The notes: a model not told the origin generated them from the sequence alone. A DNA stretch of 64,000 nucleotides from CBDIHP01 sp965279195 (GCA_965279195.1 CBDIHP010000032.1:62001-126000), one strand, 5' to 3'; positions 38,564-49,771 are shown, counted from the stretch's first letter. Program-made: numbers and translations.

Positions 38564-39334
38564 TCAGGCATTTTTCAGCGTCTGCATCGCCGACTTCAAG
38601 GCCTGCTGGTAAATCCAGATATCGCCGTTGTACGCTAGCATTTTGGCGCCCTTGGCGAGCATCTTGGGGCCGTCTTCGAGCTTGAGGGCGAGGTAGCCGA
38701 AGGCTTTGCCGCTGGCCTGGCAGGCGGCGATGATGCGGTCGACGGCGGCGAGGAAGGTCGGGTGGTCAAACTGGCCGGGGATGCCGAGCGAGGCGGTCAG
38801 GTCCGCCTGGCCCAGGAAGATCACGTCGATGCCCTCGACCTGCGTGATCTCCTCGACCTTTTCGAGCCCCTTCGCCGTCTCGATCTGGCCGACGACCACG
38901 ACCTTCTCATTCGCGGCCTTGATCTTGTCGGCCATCGTCCCGGGGGCGTAGTCGTCGTGGGCGATCGAGAAGGCGGATCCCCGGCGCCCGACGGGCGGGT
39001 ACTTGGCCGACTCGACCAGGCGCTTCGCCTGCTCGACGCTCTCGACCATCGGCGCCATGATCCCGGCCGCGCCCATGTCGAGGACCCGGGCGATGAACTG
39101 GTAGTCGGTCGCCGGGATCCGGACGATCGGGGCCACCTTCGTCGTCCGCGAGGTGGCGATGAGCATCTTGATCGTCTCGATGCCCCAGCCCGAGTGTTCC
39201 ATGTCCAGGATCGCGAAGTCGACGCCCGCCTGGTCGATGATCCGCATGATGCCCGGCGTGGCGAACTCGAACATGAACGTGCCGTAGAACGGCTCGCCGG
39301 CGGCCAGCTTCGACTTGATCAAGGATCCGGACAT
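38564..39334 (-). CDS. HpcH/HpaI aldolase/citrate lyase family protein
   Basis: 256 residues from the ATG at 39334 (MSGSLIKSKLAAGEPFYGTF), which has AAGGAT nine bases upstream. The family cleaves or forms C-C bonds of 2-keto acids such as 2-keto-3-deoxy-sugar acids with a divalent metal. Visible marks are the catalytic His in DMEHSGWGIE, Arg in VRIPATDYQFIARVLDMGAAGIMAPMV, metal ligands Glu in GQIETAKGLE and Asp in FLGQADLTASLG. Length is normal. The exact keto acid cannot be told. It lies downstream of glgB on the same strand, separated by a hairpin-forming repeat. Confidence 0.9.
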   Translation of the reverse strand: MSGSLIKSKLAAGEPFYGTFMFEFATPGIMRIIDQAGVDFAILDMEHSGWGIETIKMLIATSRTTKVAPIVRIPATDYQFIARVLDMGAAGIMAPMVESVEQAKRLVESAKYPPVGRRGSAFSIAHDDYAPGTMADKIKAANEKVVVVGQIETAKGLEKVEEITQVEGIDVIFLGQADLTASLGIPGQFDHPTFLAAVDRIIAACQASGKAFGYLALKLEDGPKMLAKGAKMLAYNGDIWIYQQALKSAMQTLKNA

Positions 39335-39346
39335 GTGAAAATCCTT

Positions 39347-39416
39347 GTAGGGTCCGCTATTGCGGACCAATCTCCCTACACGACAAGGGGATCGGTCCGC
39401 AATAGCGGGACCCTAC
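39347..39416. repeat. 22-bp inverted repeat between glgB and the aldolase gene
   Basis: Arms 39347-39368 and 39394-39416 are complementary over 22 positions with one bulged base; both contain GGTCCGC and an ATTGCGGACC/GGTCCGCAAT core. The 25-base centre is also partly symmetric (CTCCC...). It lies just after the glgB stop and just before the aldolase start, so it may terminate glgB. There is no T-tract. Confidence 0.7.
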
Positions 39417-39441
39417 GGGAGAGGAAAGTTGGACGACGTCG

Positions 39442-41679
<2,238 letters not shown>

Positions 41680-41801
41680 CGATGACGTATCCCGGTGCGC
41701 GTGGAGGACCCAGGGGACGCCTCGGTCCCGACTCCTGAAGGGTAACACGCCGATCGGCGGTCGCAACCTACATACCCGCATTCGTGCGGACTTGATCGAA
41801 T

Positions 41802-42992
41802 TTAACGAACCGGCGGCGTGGGACCCCGCGCGGCGAGCACGGCTTCGGCCGCGATCGGCAGGTGATCGGACCCGAAATCCGGTCCGATCCAGCAGGAACG
41901 GAAGCCGAACTCCTGCGTCCCGATGACGTGGTCGATCCGGACCCAGGGGTAGGACGACGGCCTCGTGTATCCGTAGCCCCAACCGCTTTCCTCGTAGGCC
42001 GATCGGTAGCCGCGCGAGAGCAGCTTGAGCAGGTCGTGGTCCATCGACATGTTGAAATCGCCCGCGACGAGCACGGGGGTGTCCTTCGTCTCGGCCAGGG
42101 CGGCGAAGGCCCGTTCGGTCTCCTGCTGCCACCATTGCATGTGGGTCTTGAGCCCCTCGACGTCCCCGGCCGCGAACGCCTTGAACCCGGGCCGGAGGGT
42201 CGGCAGGTGGATGTTCGCGACCAGGAACTCGCCGCCGTCGGGGAGCCGGAGCTTCGCCCTGTAGAGGCGAAAGGTATACCGGCCCCGGTCGCGGTTGTCC
42301 TCCGGCGGGGGAGGGATCTCCTCGACGATCGGGAACCGGCTGTAGATCGTCCCCTCCTTGTCGGAATGCCAGCCTTTCTCGAACTCCTGATCGAGCAGCG
42401 GATTGCGTCCCTGCTCCTGGAAGACCACGACGTCGATCTTCTGGCGGTCGAGGTAGGCCAGGAAGCGGTTGGCGTCGACGGTCTGGCTGCCCTGGTTGTA
42501 GCTCAGGATCCGGATCGGCGACCCGGTCGGCGTCCCGCCGGTGAGCCGGACGACCGGCAGGTTCCACCCCATCCAGGGCCAGAGGATCAGCAGCGAAACG
42601 AAGCCAAATGCCGACCACAGCCGGACCGATCGCCGCGCATCGAGGAGGATCCCGATCGCCAGCAAACCCATCGGAACGAGAAACGCCCAGCGCGGCATCA
42701 GGATCAGGGCCAGGACCGGCCAGGAGGACGAGCCGACGAACGCGATCAGTCCCATCGCAACGATTGTGACGAGGCCCATGGCGGCCAGGCCGACCCAGAT
42801 CGAATTGGCTTTGTTCCCGCGCTTTTCCTTCGAAGGTGCCTTCGAGACCTCGACCGCGACCGGCTTCGGGCCCATCGGGGCGACCGTCTTCGGCCTCGGG
42901 ACCCCGCAGGCGACGCATCGGGTGATGTAGCCGGCCATCGGGTTGGGGGACCCGCAGGAGTCGCAACGCCAGAACGCCTGTGCTTCCGCCAT
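41802..42992 (-). CDS. Membrane-anchored endonuclease/exonuclease/phosphatase family protein with RanBP2-like zinc finger
   Basis: 396 residues. The N-terminus is an unusual zinc finger: W8-x-C10-x2-C13-x3-N17-x8-C26-x2-C29 (FWRCDSCGSPNPMAGYITRCVACG), matching the RanBP2-type pattern. Two to three membrane helices follow at about 65-140 (IWVGLAAMGLVTIVAMGLIAFV; WPVLALILMP; AFLVPMGLLAIGILL). The EEP domain fills 155-390 with IRILSYNQGS, FQEQGRN, LVAGDFNMSMD, RIDHVIG and GSDHLPIAAE, including the metal and phosphate-hydrolysis residues. EEP proteins cut phosphoesters in nucleic acids, lipids or sugars; the target here is unknown. The zinc finger should be cytoplasmic and the EEP domain probably outside. 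Confidence 0.85.
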   Translation of the reverse strand: MAEAQAFWRCDSCGSPNPMAGYITRCVACGVPRPKTVAPMGPKPVAVEVSKAPSKEKRGNKANSIWVGLAAMGLVTIVAMGLIAFVGSSSWPVLALILMPRWAFLVPMGLLAIGILLDARRSVRLWSAFGFVSLLILWPWMGWNLPVVRLTGGTPTGSPIRILSYNQGSQTVDANRFLAYLDRQKIDVVVFQEQGRNPLLDQEFEKGWHSDKEGTIYSRFPIVEEIPPPPEDNRDRGRYTFRLYRAKLRLPDGGEFLVANIHLPTLRPGFKAFAAGDVEGLKTHMQWWQQETERAFAALAETKDTPVLVAGDFNMSMDHDLLKLLSRGYRSAYEESGWGYGYTRPSSYPWVRIDHVIGTQEFGFRSCWIGPDFGSDHLPIAAEAVLAARGPTPPVR

Positions 42993-43153
42993 GTCGCAAA
43001 CGCCCCGGCCTTCGATCGGGTCAACGCTTCACCGAGGGGGTATCATCCCATGAGGTGGCCGGCTTTGCGATCCATCCCGGGGCCTTTCCGAACATTCAAG
43101 GGGCCGCCGACGTATTACGCGGCGAGGTCGACCACCCGAACAGGACCTACCCC

Positions 43154-44230
43154 ATGGGCACCGTACTCCTGGTGGACGACAGCCCCGCCGATCGGGCGCT
43201 GTTCCGGACGATCCTGGGGCGGGCGGGCCATCGGGTGGCCGAGGCGTCGTCGGGCCGCGACATCCTCGACCAGCTCGAGGAGCACCGGCCGCACGTGGTC
43301 GTCCTCGACGTCAACCTGCCGGGCGTCCCCGGGTTCGACCTCTGCCGCCTGATCCGGGGCGACGCCCGACACGGCAACGTCCCGATCCTGATGCTCACCT
43401 CGCAGCAGGCCGAGGCGGATATCTTGGGCGGGCTCGAGGCCGGCGCGGATGACTATGTCGGCAAGGACGACCCCCACGCCGTGATCGTCGCCAGGCTCCA
43501 GCGCCTGATCCTTTACCGGCTGATGAACCAGTCGGCGATCCTGAACGAGCAGCTCGCCTCGGTCGGCCGGCTCGTCGCCGGGGTCGTGCATGAGATCCGG
43601 GGGCCGCTGTCGGTGATCCGGGGCCACGCCGAGCTGTTGCAGTTCGAGCAGCAGGCGGCCGGCGGCGAGCTGGCCTGGGTCGAGCCGATCCTGCGGAACG
43701 TCGCTCTGCTCCAGAGCCGGCTCGAATTCCTGATGGCGAGCGTCCGGGCCGGGCGGGCTCGACGCGAGGAATGCCTCGTCCGCGAACTCGTCCGCGAGGC
43801 GGTGAACCTGTACTCCAAGGGTGTCGACCCGCTCCGCGAGACCCTGACGATCGAGGTCCGTGGCAACGACGGCGACTGGCGATGCTCCGCCGACGGCGGG
43901 CAGTTCATCCAGGCCCTCCTCTGTCTCCTGGGACATTCCCACCGGGTTTCGAGCGCCGGCGGGCGTCGGGCGGAGTTGAATCTCCTGGTGAGCGGCCACC
44001 CCGAGGTGGTCCGCATCGACCTGGAAGACAATGGCCCGCCGTTCCCGCCGACGCACCTGGACCGGGTCTTCGAGCCGTTCTTCCCGGCCCGCCCCGGCGA
44101 GGACGGCTTCGGGCTCCATCTGGCGGCGACGATCGTCGCGGAACACGGCGGCCGGATCGCGGCCGAGAACCTCGACGGGTCGGGCGTCCGCCTGACGATC
44201 TGGCTCCCACTCCACCACCCCTCCTCCTGA
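43154..44230 (+). CDS. Response-regulator/histidine-kinase hybrid (receiver first)
   Basis: 358 residues from the ATG at 43154, with AGGAC nine bases upstream. A receiver domain comes first (1-120; VDDSPADR, phospho-acceptor D52 in VVLDVNLPG, K104). A HisKA dimerisation domain follows with His146 in VVHEIRGPLSVIRGHAEL, then an HATPase domain (IDLEDNGPPFPP, GEDGFGLHLAATIVAEHGG). There is no membrane segment, so it is cytoplasmic. The order REC-HisKA-HATPase lets the kinase be controlled by an upstream phosphoryl signal. It lies 12 bp upstream of a second kinase, and a single-domain regulator follows; the three probably work as one pathway. Confidence 0.92.
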   Translation: MGTVLLVDDSPADRALFRTILGRAGHRVAEASSGRDILDQLEEHRPHVVVLDVNLPGVPGFDLCRLIRGDARHGNVPILMLTSQQAEADILGGLEAGADDYVGKDDPHAVIVARLQRLILYRLMNQSAILNEQLASVGRLVAGVVHEIRGPLSVIRGHAELLQFEQQAAGGELAWVEPILRNVALLQSRLEFLMASVRAGRARREECLVRELVREAVNLYSKGVDPLRETLTIEVRGNDGDWRCSADGGQFIQALLCLLGHSHRVSSAGGRRAELNLLVSGHPEVVRIDLEDNGPPFPPTHLDRVFEPFFPARPGEDGFGLHLAATIVAEHGGRIAAENLDGSGVRLTIWLPLHHPSS

Positions 44231-44242
44231 GCGAGTCATCCG

Positions 44243-46357
44243 TTGAGATCGAGCCGAGACCAGTCGAACCCCAAACGCCGCCCGCGGCTGACCTGGCCGA
44301 TCGCCGTGAGCCTGGCGCTGGCGTCGGGCTGGAGCGTGGCGATCGCGGTCGTGTTCGTGTTCCTCGGGAAGACCTGGGCGGCGGGGATGTTCGCCGTCGC
44401 CATCGCCGCCGTCCTCGCCGGGCAGGAAATCCTCCGCCAGCAGGAACGCCGGCGCTGGGTCGACCCCATCGGAGAGCTGCAATCGCGGCTCGGCACCTCC
44501 GGATCCGAGTCCCATTCCTCCTGGGAGTTCGAGCACAACGACGAGATCCAGGGCCTCTTGCGGTCCCTGAGCGAGTTCCGGAACTCGCTCCTCGAGGCAA
44601 GGGACACCGAGGCCGACACCGCGGTCACGAGCCTGGAGGAGAGCCGCTTCGCCGACAGCGGCGAGATTTCGAGCAGCAGCTCGCAGCCCGAGCCGCTGAT
44701 GACCCGCAGCGGCATGTATGACATCCCCCCCGGCCTCGACGGCGACTCCGCCACCGGCATCGGTTCGGTGGACCTGGTGAATCGTCTCGAACCCAAGACC
44801 CTCCGCTGGCTCGAATCGAGCTCGGCGGAGCAGGAATTCCTGGGCTGGAGCCTGTCCGAACTGCGCGACAAGACGTTCCTCGAAGTGGTCCATCAGGACG
44901 ACCGGGAACTCGCGAGGCAGCAGCTCCGGGCCGCGCTCCACAAGGGAGAAGCCCACGGGCTGGTCTATCGGATCCGGAACTCGCGGGGGGAGGTCAAGGC
45001 CGTCCAGATGAACGTCGGCGTCCGGTACGGGCCCGACATGCGGGTCAGCCACATCCGCTGCCACATGACCGACATCACCGCGAAGCTGAGATCCGACCGC
45101 GAGCTCCGTCGGCGGACCCGCGAGCTGATCCAGGCGAACGAGGACCTCCGCCGGGCGAATCGCGAGCTGGAAGAGTTGAAGAACCGCTACACCGACCTCT
45201 ACCAGAACGCCCCCGCGCTCTACTTCAGCCTCGACGCCGCCGGGCGTTTCGTGGACTGCAATGACACACTGCTTCGGACCCTGGGGTATCCCCGGCAGGA
45301 GCTGGTGGGCGAGCCCTACCAGCGGATCGTGCCCGAGGCCCGCGCCGCCCGGTTCCACGAGAAGTTCGCCGAGTTCCTCCGGAAGGGCCACGTCGAGGTG
45401 GAGAGCGAGTGGATCAAGTCCGACGGCGAGGTGATCCAGGTCTGGCTGACCGCGACCGCCGTCTACGGCGCCGACGGGCAATTGCTCCACTCGCGGAGCG
45501 TGGCGCAGGACATCACCACCCGGCGGCTGCTGGAGGCGGAACTCCAGGCCAAGAATCAGAGCCTGGCCGCCGCCAACGAGGAATTGTCCCGCAAGAACAA
45601 GGAACTCGACGAGTTCACCTACGTCGTCTCCCACGACCTCCAGGAGCCGCTGCGGACCCTGATCGCGTTCTCCGACTTCCTCATGAAGGATTACGGCGAT
45701 TGCCTCGACGAGCCCGGCAAGGAATACGTCCGCTACCTCGTCGACGCCTCGCGCCGGCTGCGGTCCCTGATCCAGGACTTGCTGGCTCTTTCGAGGGCGG
45801 GCAAGGTCACCGGGGATTTCGCGCCGGTCGCCCTGGGGGAAGTCGCGGACATCATCCTCTCGGACTTCAGCGAGCTGATCCGCTCGCGGGGGGCCGAGAT
45901 CGTCATCGACCCCGACTTGCCCGTGATCTGGGGCGACCGCGACCGGATCGGGCAGCTCCTGGGGAATCTCGTCGGCAATGCGCTGAAGTACAACAAGAGC
46001 CCGACGCCCCGGGTCGAGGTCGGGCAGCCCCCGGTGACCGACGCCAACTCCCGGGACGCGACCTTCTTCGTCCGGGACAACGGCATCGGGATCGATGCCC
46101 GATTTCACGCCAAGATTTTCCAGTTGTTCCGCCGCTTGCACACGAGAGAGGAATATGAAGGCACCGGCGCGGGCCTTGCAATCTGTCACAAGATCGTCCA
46201 GGCCCACGGCGGGAAGATCCGCGTCGAGAGCGAGTCGGGGCAGGGGGCGACGTTTTTCGTGAGCCTCCCCCGGCCGCCTGATAAACTTCCCTTGCCGAGC
46301 GAGTCGACGACCAGCTCGTCCGAGTTCCCGCGGATCGAACCGCCCCATGCACGCTGA
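44243..46357 (+). CDS. Membrane-anchored PAS-domain sensor histidine kinase
   Basis: 704 residues from a TTG start. Two hydrophobic segments at about 17-60 anchor it. A low-complexity acidic/Ser region follows (135-175), then a PAS domain (about 190-290), a coiled coil (RRTRELIQANEDLRRANREL), a second PAS (about 310-430; LYFSLDAAGRFVDCNDTLLRTLGYPRQELVG), and the kinase core with His464 in VVSHDLQEPLRTL. The HATPase has NLVGNALKYN, RDNGIGIDARF and GTGAGLAICHKIV. This SHDLQEPLR type resembles phytochrome-class kinases, but there is no GAF/phytochrome domain. Its end overlaps the next gene, a response regulator, by 11 bases, so they are likely cognate. Confidence 0.93.
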   Translation: MRSSRDQSNPKRRPRLTWPIAVSLALASGWSVAIAVVFVFLGKTWAAGMFAVAIAAVLAGQEILRQQERRRWVDPIGELQSRLGTSGSESHSSWEFEHNDEIQGLLRSLSEFRNSLLEARDTEADTAVTSLEESRFADSGEISSSSSQPEPLMTRSGMYDIPPGLDGDSATGIGSVDLVNRLEPKTLRWLESSSAEQEFLGWSLSELRDKTFLEVVHQDDRELARQQLRAALHKGEAHGLVYRIRNSRGEVKAVQMNVGVRYGPDMRVSHIRCHMTDITAKLRSDRELRRRTRELIQANEDLRRANRELEELKNRYTDLYQNAPALYFSLDAAGRFVDCNDTLLRTLGYPRQELVGEPYQRIVPEARAARFHEKFAEFLRKGHVEVESEWIKSDGEVIQVWLTATAVYGADGQLLHSRSVAQDITTRRLLEAELQAKNQSLAAANEELSRKNKELDEFTYVVSHDLQEPLRTLIAFSDFLMKDYGDCLDEPGKEYVRYLVDASRRLRSLIQDLLALSRAGKVTGDFAPVALGEVADIILSDFSELIRSRGAEIVIDPDLPVIWGDRDRIGQLLGNLVGNALKYNKSPTPRVEVGQPPVTDANSRDATFFVRDNGIGIDARFHAKIFQLFRRLHTREEYEGTGAGLAICHKIVQAHGGKIRVESESGQGATFFVSLPRPPDKLPLPSESTTSSSEFPRIEPPHAR

Positions 46358-46802
46358 CTTCCATATCCTCCTGGTCGACGACAGCCCCACGGATGTGCTC
46401 ATCATCGAGCGCGCGCTGAGGGAAGGGAACGTCAGCCACCGGCTCACCGTGCTCCGCGACGGCCAGCATGCCCTCGACTACCTCGTCGGCCTCCAGCAGC
46501 CCGACAGCCCCGACGAGCACGTCCCCGACCTCATCCTCCTCGACCTCAACCTCCCGGGCGTCGACGGCTACCAGATCCTCGCCGCCATCAAGGCCGATGC
46601 GTTCCTCCGGATCATCCCGGTCGTCGTCCTCACCACCTCCCGGCGCGACGAGGACATCCTGGCCATGTATCAGGCCGGGGCGAACACCTACATCCAGAAA
46701 CCCGCGGAGTATCCGATGTACCGCGACCTCGTCGTCGCGCTCCGGAGCTACTGGCACGACACGGCCATCCGCCCCCCCAAGGGGCACCGCCGCGAGGGGT
46801 GA
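46347..46802 (+). CDS. Single-domain response regulator, Rcp1-like
   Basis: 151 residues, a receiver domain only. It has the acidic pocket D11-D12, phospho-acceptor D66 in ILLDLNLPGVDGYQ, the Thr in VVVLTTSRRDED and Lys in YIQKPAEY. The insertion around residues 46-60 and the RDGQHALDYL sequence are typical of Rcp1-type regulators that partner phytochrome-like kinases. It has no DNA-binding or other output domain, so it likely passes phosphate on or acts by protein contact. Its start overlaps the upstream kinase gene by 11 bases. It ends 2 bp before the convergent nagB-like gene. Confidence 0.94.
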   Translation: MHADFHILLVDDSPTDVLIIERALREGNVSHRLTVLRDGQHALDYLVGLQQPDSPDEHVPDLILLDLNLPGVDGYQILAAIKADAFLRIIPVVVLTTSRRDEDILAMYQAGANTYIQKPAEYPMYRDLVVALRSYWHDTAIRPPKGHRREG

Positions 46803-46804
46803 AC

Positions 46805-47641
46805 TCAGGACGAGTGGAGCTTCAGGTTCCTCGGCTCCGCGACCGACCGCGAGATGGTGAGCACCGCGTCGGAGTGCCCCCTTATCAGGGAGAGCGGGCA
46901 GCGGGACGAGACCGGCCCGTGGAGCGCCTCGCGGACGACCCCGGCCTGCCAGGACCGATTGGCGTAGATCCGCAGCCGCCTCGCCCCCAGCATGGCACCC
47001 ATCCCGACGGTCACCGCCCTCTCCGGGACCAGGCCGAGCGAGCATCCCAGCGCGATCGCCAGGTGGGCCCGCGACTCGGGGGCCAGCGCGACGACCCGGC
47101 TCGCCGACCGGGCGAACACCTCGGTCGCGACGTCCTCGGGTTCGTTGTAGCCGAGGTGCCCGTTCAGACCGACCCCGGCGAAGCAGCCGTCCACGCCGCC
47201 GCGATCGGCGATGATTTCGTCGACCAATTGCGGGCGGTCGGGGCAGGGGAAGACCCTGTTCTCGGGCCGGATCACGTTCCCGAGCGGCAGCCGCTCGTAG
47301 AACTCCCGGCCCATGAAGGCCCGGTAGCTGAACGGGTGGCCCAGGGGGATCCAGGCGTTCGTCTCATCGACGAAGTCGTTTGTGTGGATGATCGTCGTGC
47401 CCGTGCAGTCGACCGACTGCTCGACGATGAGCTGGGCGAACCGCTGGAGCGGAGCGATCGGCGAGACCGAGAGGATCAGGCAGGTCTTGCGGCCGTCGTC
47501 GTTGTTGGTCCGGATCAACTCGACCATCTCGCGGGCCATATGCCAGGCGAGATGGTCGGAGTCGGACTCCACCCGGATCGCGACCCCCGAGCCCGCGCCC
47601 AGGGACTCGCCGGGGATCGCGTTGATCTGCCAGAGATCCAT
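46805..47641 (-). CDS. nagB: Glucosamine-6-phosphate deaminase/isomerase family protein
   Basis: 278 residues if started at the second of two adjacent ATGs (47641), which has GGAGG six bases upstream. The family converts glucosamine-6-phosphate into fructose-6-phosphate and ammonia; related members are 6-phosphogluconolactonases. The active-site segment GVGLNGHLGYNEPED matches the NagB pattern GxGxDGHxAFNEP with Asn for Asp in the middle. TNDFVDE aligns with the LDEY region. The phosphate-binding serine is in CLILSVSPIAPL, where NagB usually has a TGSTP loop. These deviations leave room for another sugar phosphate. It is followed on the same strand by nothing; upstream is a sugar isomerase gene 37 bp away. 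Confidence 0.8.
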   Translation of the reverse strand: MDLWQINAIPGESLGAGSGVAIRVESDSDHLAWHMAREMVELIRTNNDDGRKTCLILSVSPIAPLQRFAQLIVEQSVDCTGTTIIHTNDFVDETNAWIPLGHPFSYRAFMGREFYERLPLGNVIRPENRVFPCPDRPQLVDEIIADRGGVDGCFAGVGLNGHLGYNEPEDVATEVFARSASRVVALAPESRAHLAIALGCSLGLVPERAVTVGMGAMLGARRLRIYANRSWQAGVVREALHGPVSSRCPLSLIRGHSDAVLTISRSVAEPRNLKLHSS

Positions 47642-47678
47642 CATCGGCCTCCGACCCGGGTGCGTCCGCGACCGCCGG

Positions 47679-48521
47679 TCAGTCCAGGTAACCGCATTTC
47701 TTGAGGTGGGCCACGCTCGCGGCGACCCGCGCCTGGCGTCCCGCGAGCCCCGGCTCGGGCTCGCCGCCGATGCCCTCGATCTCGATCGTGTAGGCGCCGT
47801 CGTAGCCGATGCCGTCGAGGATGTTGCGGACGCGGGTGAAGTCCACCGCCCCGCCTTCGCCCAGGGCGGGGAAGAACCAGTCCTCGAAGCCGCCGCGGTT
47901 GTCCTTGACGTGGACGTTGCGGACGAGGTCCTTGACCTTCTCCAGCTCGTCGGCGGGGTCCACGCCCTTGTTGTAGTAGGCGATGTTGCCGGTGTCGAAG
48001 TTGAGCCTTAAGGCATCGTGGTCCAGGTCCGACATGAGCCGCAGCATCGCCTCGGCGTTCTGCGTCGGCCCCTTGTGGGTCTCGAAGGCGATGACGATCC
48101 CGAGCCCCCTGGCGACGTCGCCCAGTTCCTTAAGGTGCGTGAGGATCGTCGCCCGCTCCTCCTCATTCTGGGGCTGGCCGGCGCCCGAGACCACGACGCT
48201 GACGTCGAACCACTTCTTGGAGAACTCGATCCGACGGCGGGTGATCTCGACGCCTTCGCGGGTCCGGATGTCGGCCCCGCCGACGTTTGTGCCGCTGACC
48301 CAGACGCCATTCTGCTTCATGAACGCGACGAACTCGGATGCCTCGGCGTCGCTCGCCTTCTCGGTGATCACCGCCTCCTCGGGGATGACCAGGCCGCCGA
48401 AGTTATGGCCCCGGAGGGCCAGTTCGAGGTGGCTGATGCCGGCGTCCTTGATGTGCGAGACCGCCGCGCGGACGCCATCGGCCCCGTAACAATTCGTGAA
48501 GCAACTGACGATCCGTGCCAT
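47679..48521 (-). CDS. Sugar phosphate isomerase/epimerase (xylose-isomerase-like TIM barrel)
   Basis: 280 residues from the ATG at 48521 (MARIVSCFTNCYGADGVRAAVSHI). The AP_endonuc_2 TIM barrel is visible: GISHLELALRGH, GIVIAFETHKGP, LRLNFDTGNIAYY, VRNVHVKDNRGG, GYDGAYTIEIEG. The metal ligands are Glu in FETH, Asp in FDTGN, His in VHVKD and Glu in IEIEG. Such proteins isomerise or epimerise sugars, often inositols or keto-sugars, in planctomycetes. It stands between RNase D and the nagB-like gene on the same strand, possibly a short operon. The exact substrate is not readable. Confidence 0.88.
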   Translation of the reverse strand: MARIVSCFTNCYGADGVRAAVSHIKDAGISHLELALRGHNFGGLVIPEEAVITEKASDAEASEFVAFMKQNGVWVSGTNVGGADIRTREGVEITRRRIEFSKKWFDVSVVVSGAGQPQNEEERATILTHLKELGDVARGLGIVIAFETHKGPTQNAEAMLRLMSDLDHDALRLNFDTGNIAYYNKGVDPADELEKVKDLVRNVHVKDNRGGFEDWFFPALGEGGAVDFTRVRNILDGIGYDGAYTIEIEGIGGEPEPGLAGRQARVAASVAHLKKCGYLD

Positions 48522-48577
48522 GGGAGGCGATGACCTCGCGGAATCTGAGGGCGTGGGGTGGAGAGTGCCGGGCGGGA

Positions 48578-49771
48578 TCAGTCGGTGTCGGAGAGCGCGA
48601 CGGGGACCTCGGCGCCCGGGTCCACGATCCGGAGCGACCGCTGGCCCGAGAGCACGTCGAGGATCGTCCGGCCGCAGACCTCCTCGCGCCAGCCCTGGAG
48701 CAGCACGGGCCGCCTGTCTTCGGGCTGGCCGTCGAGGAACCACCGGAGGACTGCCTTCAGGTCGTTCGATCCGCCGATCAGGGCGGGCGAGATCTGGGCC
48801 TTCGCCGCGCTCTGCGACAGGGCGGCATTCAGGAGGCTGACGACCATCGCCTGACCCGGCGGCTCATCGAACCGCGACGGCGGCTCGGGGAGTTCCTCGT
48901 TCGGGACCGCCAGCGCGTCGGCGATGACCGCGAGGATGTCGTTGGAACGGTTGAGCAACTGCGGACGGTTGAAGTCGCGGAGGGCTTCGAGGTCGCGGCG
49001 GGCCGTGGGCTGGCGCTTGGCGATGGCGATGAGCAGGTCGTCGCGGAGGACGCTCCGCAGCGGGCGGTTGGCCCGCCGGGCGTCGTTCTGCCGCCAGTCG
49101 GAGAGCCGCCGGGCGACTTCGAGCCCGCGACGGTTGAGCTGGTGCAGGCCGGGCAGTCGCCGCCAGCGGTCCTCCTCGGCGCGGGTTTCGATGGCGTCGA
49201 GGAAGTCGCGGAACTCATCCTCGGCCCAGGAGGCGCGGCCGAAGTGGTCGAGCCGGGCCTTGAGCCAGTCGGCGGCGTCGAGGAGGTGGCGGACGTCGTC
49301 CAGGGCGTAACGCGCCTGGGCCTCGGTGAGCGGGCGGCGACGCCAATCGGTGCGGGTCTCGCCGCCGGGCAGGCTGATCCGGAGGATCTGGTGGATTAGA
49401 TTACCGAGCGAGAGCGGGTAGCCGAATCCCACAAGCCCCGCCGCGAGCTGGACGTCATAGACGCGCCGGGGCAGCTTGCCCGTGCGGATCCGGCAGATCC
49501 GCAGGTCCTCCCCGGCGGCGTGCATCACGACCTCGATCGAGGGGTCGGTGACGACGTCCCAGAACGGGGTGAGGTCGCGGATGGCGAGCGGGTCGACCAC
49601 CGCCAGTCGGTCGCGGGTGGCGACCTGGATCAGGCAGAGGATCGGCTCGAATGTGTCTTCCGAGACGAACTCGGTGTCGAACGCGAACCGGCCGGCCTCG
49701 CGGAGGTGGGAGACCAGGTCGTTGAGGTCGGAGGCCGACGCGATCAGCGGCTCGTTTTCGGGATCAGCCAT
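48578..49771 (-). CDS. rnd: Ribonuclease D
   Basis: 397 residues from the ATG at 49771; an in-frame GTG at 49804 is an alternative. RNase D trims the 3' ends of tRNA precursors. The DEDD exonuclease domain shows FDTEFVSEDTFEPILCLIQVA, HAAGEDLRI and YALDDVRHLLDAADW, with all four acidic residues. An HRDC domain follows (about 205-285; ARRLSDWRQNDARRANRPLRSVLRDDLLIAIAKR). The C-terminus adds a second HRDC-like segment, and normal family length is 370-400. It precedes the sugar isomerase gene by 56 bp. Confidence 0.94.
   Translation of the reverse strand: MADPENEPLIASASDLNDLVSHLREAGRFAFDTEFVSEDTFEPILCLIQVATRDRLAVVDPLAIRDLTPFWDVVTDPSIEVVMHAAGEDLRICRIRTGKLPRRVYDVQLAAGLVGFGYPLSLGNLIHQILRISLPGGETRTDWRRRPLTEAQARYALDDVRHLLDAADWLKARLDHFGRASWAEDEFRDFLDAIETRAEEDRWRRLPGLHQLNRRGLEVARRLSDWRQNDARRANRPLRSVLRDDLLIAIAKRQPTARRDLEALRDFNRPQLLNRSNDILAVIADALAVPNEELPEPPSRFDEPPGQAMVVSLLNAALSQSAAKAQISPALIGGSNDLKAVLRWFLDGQPEDRRPVLLQGWREEVCGRTILDVLSGQRSLRIVDPGAEVPVALSDTD

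Noticed and set aside
43115..46447. 1110-codon open frame opposite the two kinase genes
   Set aside because: Antisense shadow of two clearly recognisable histidine kinases; no signal or motif of its own.
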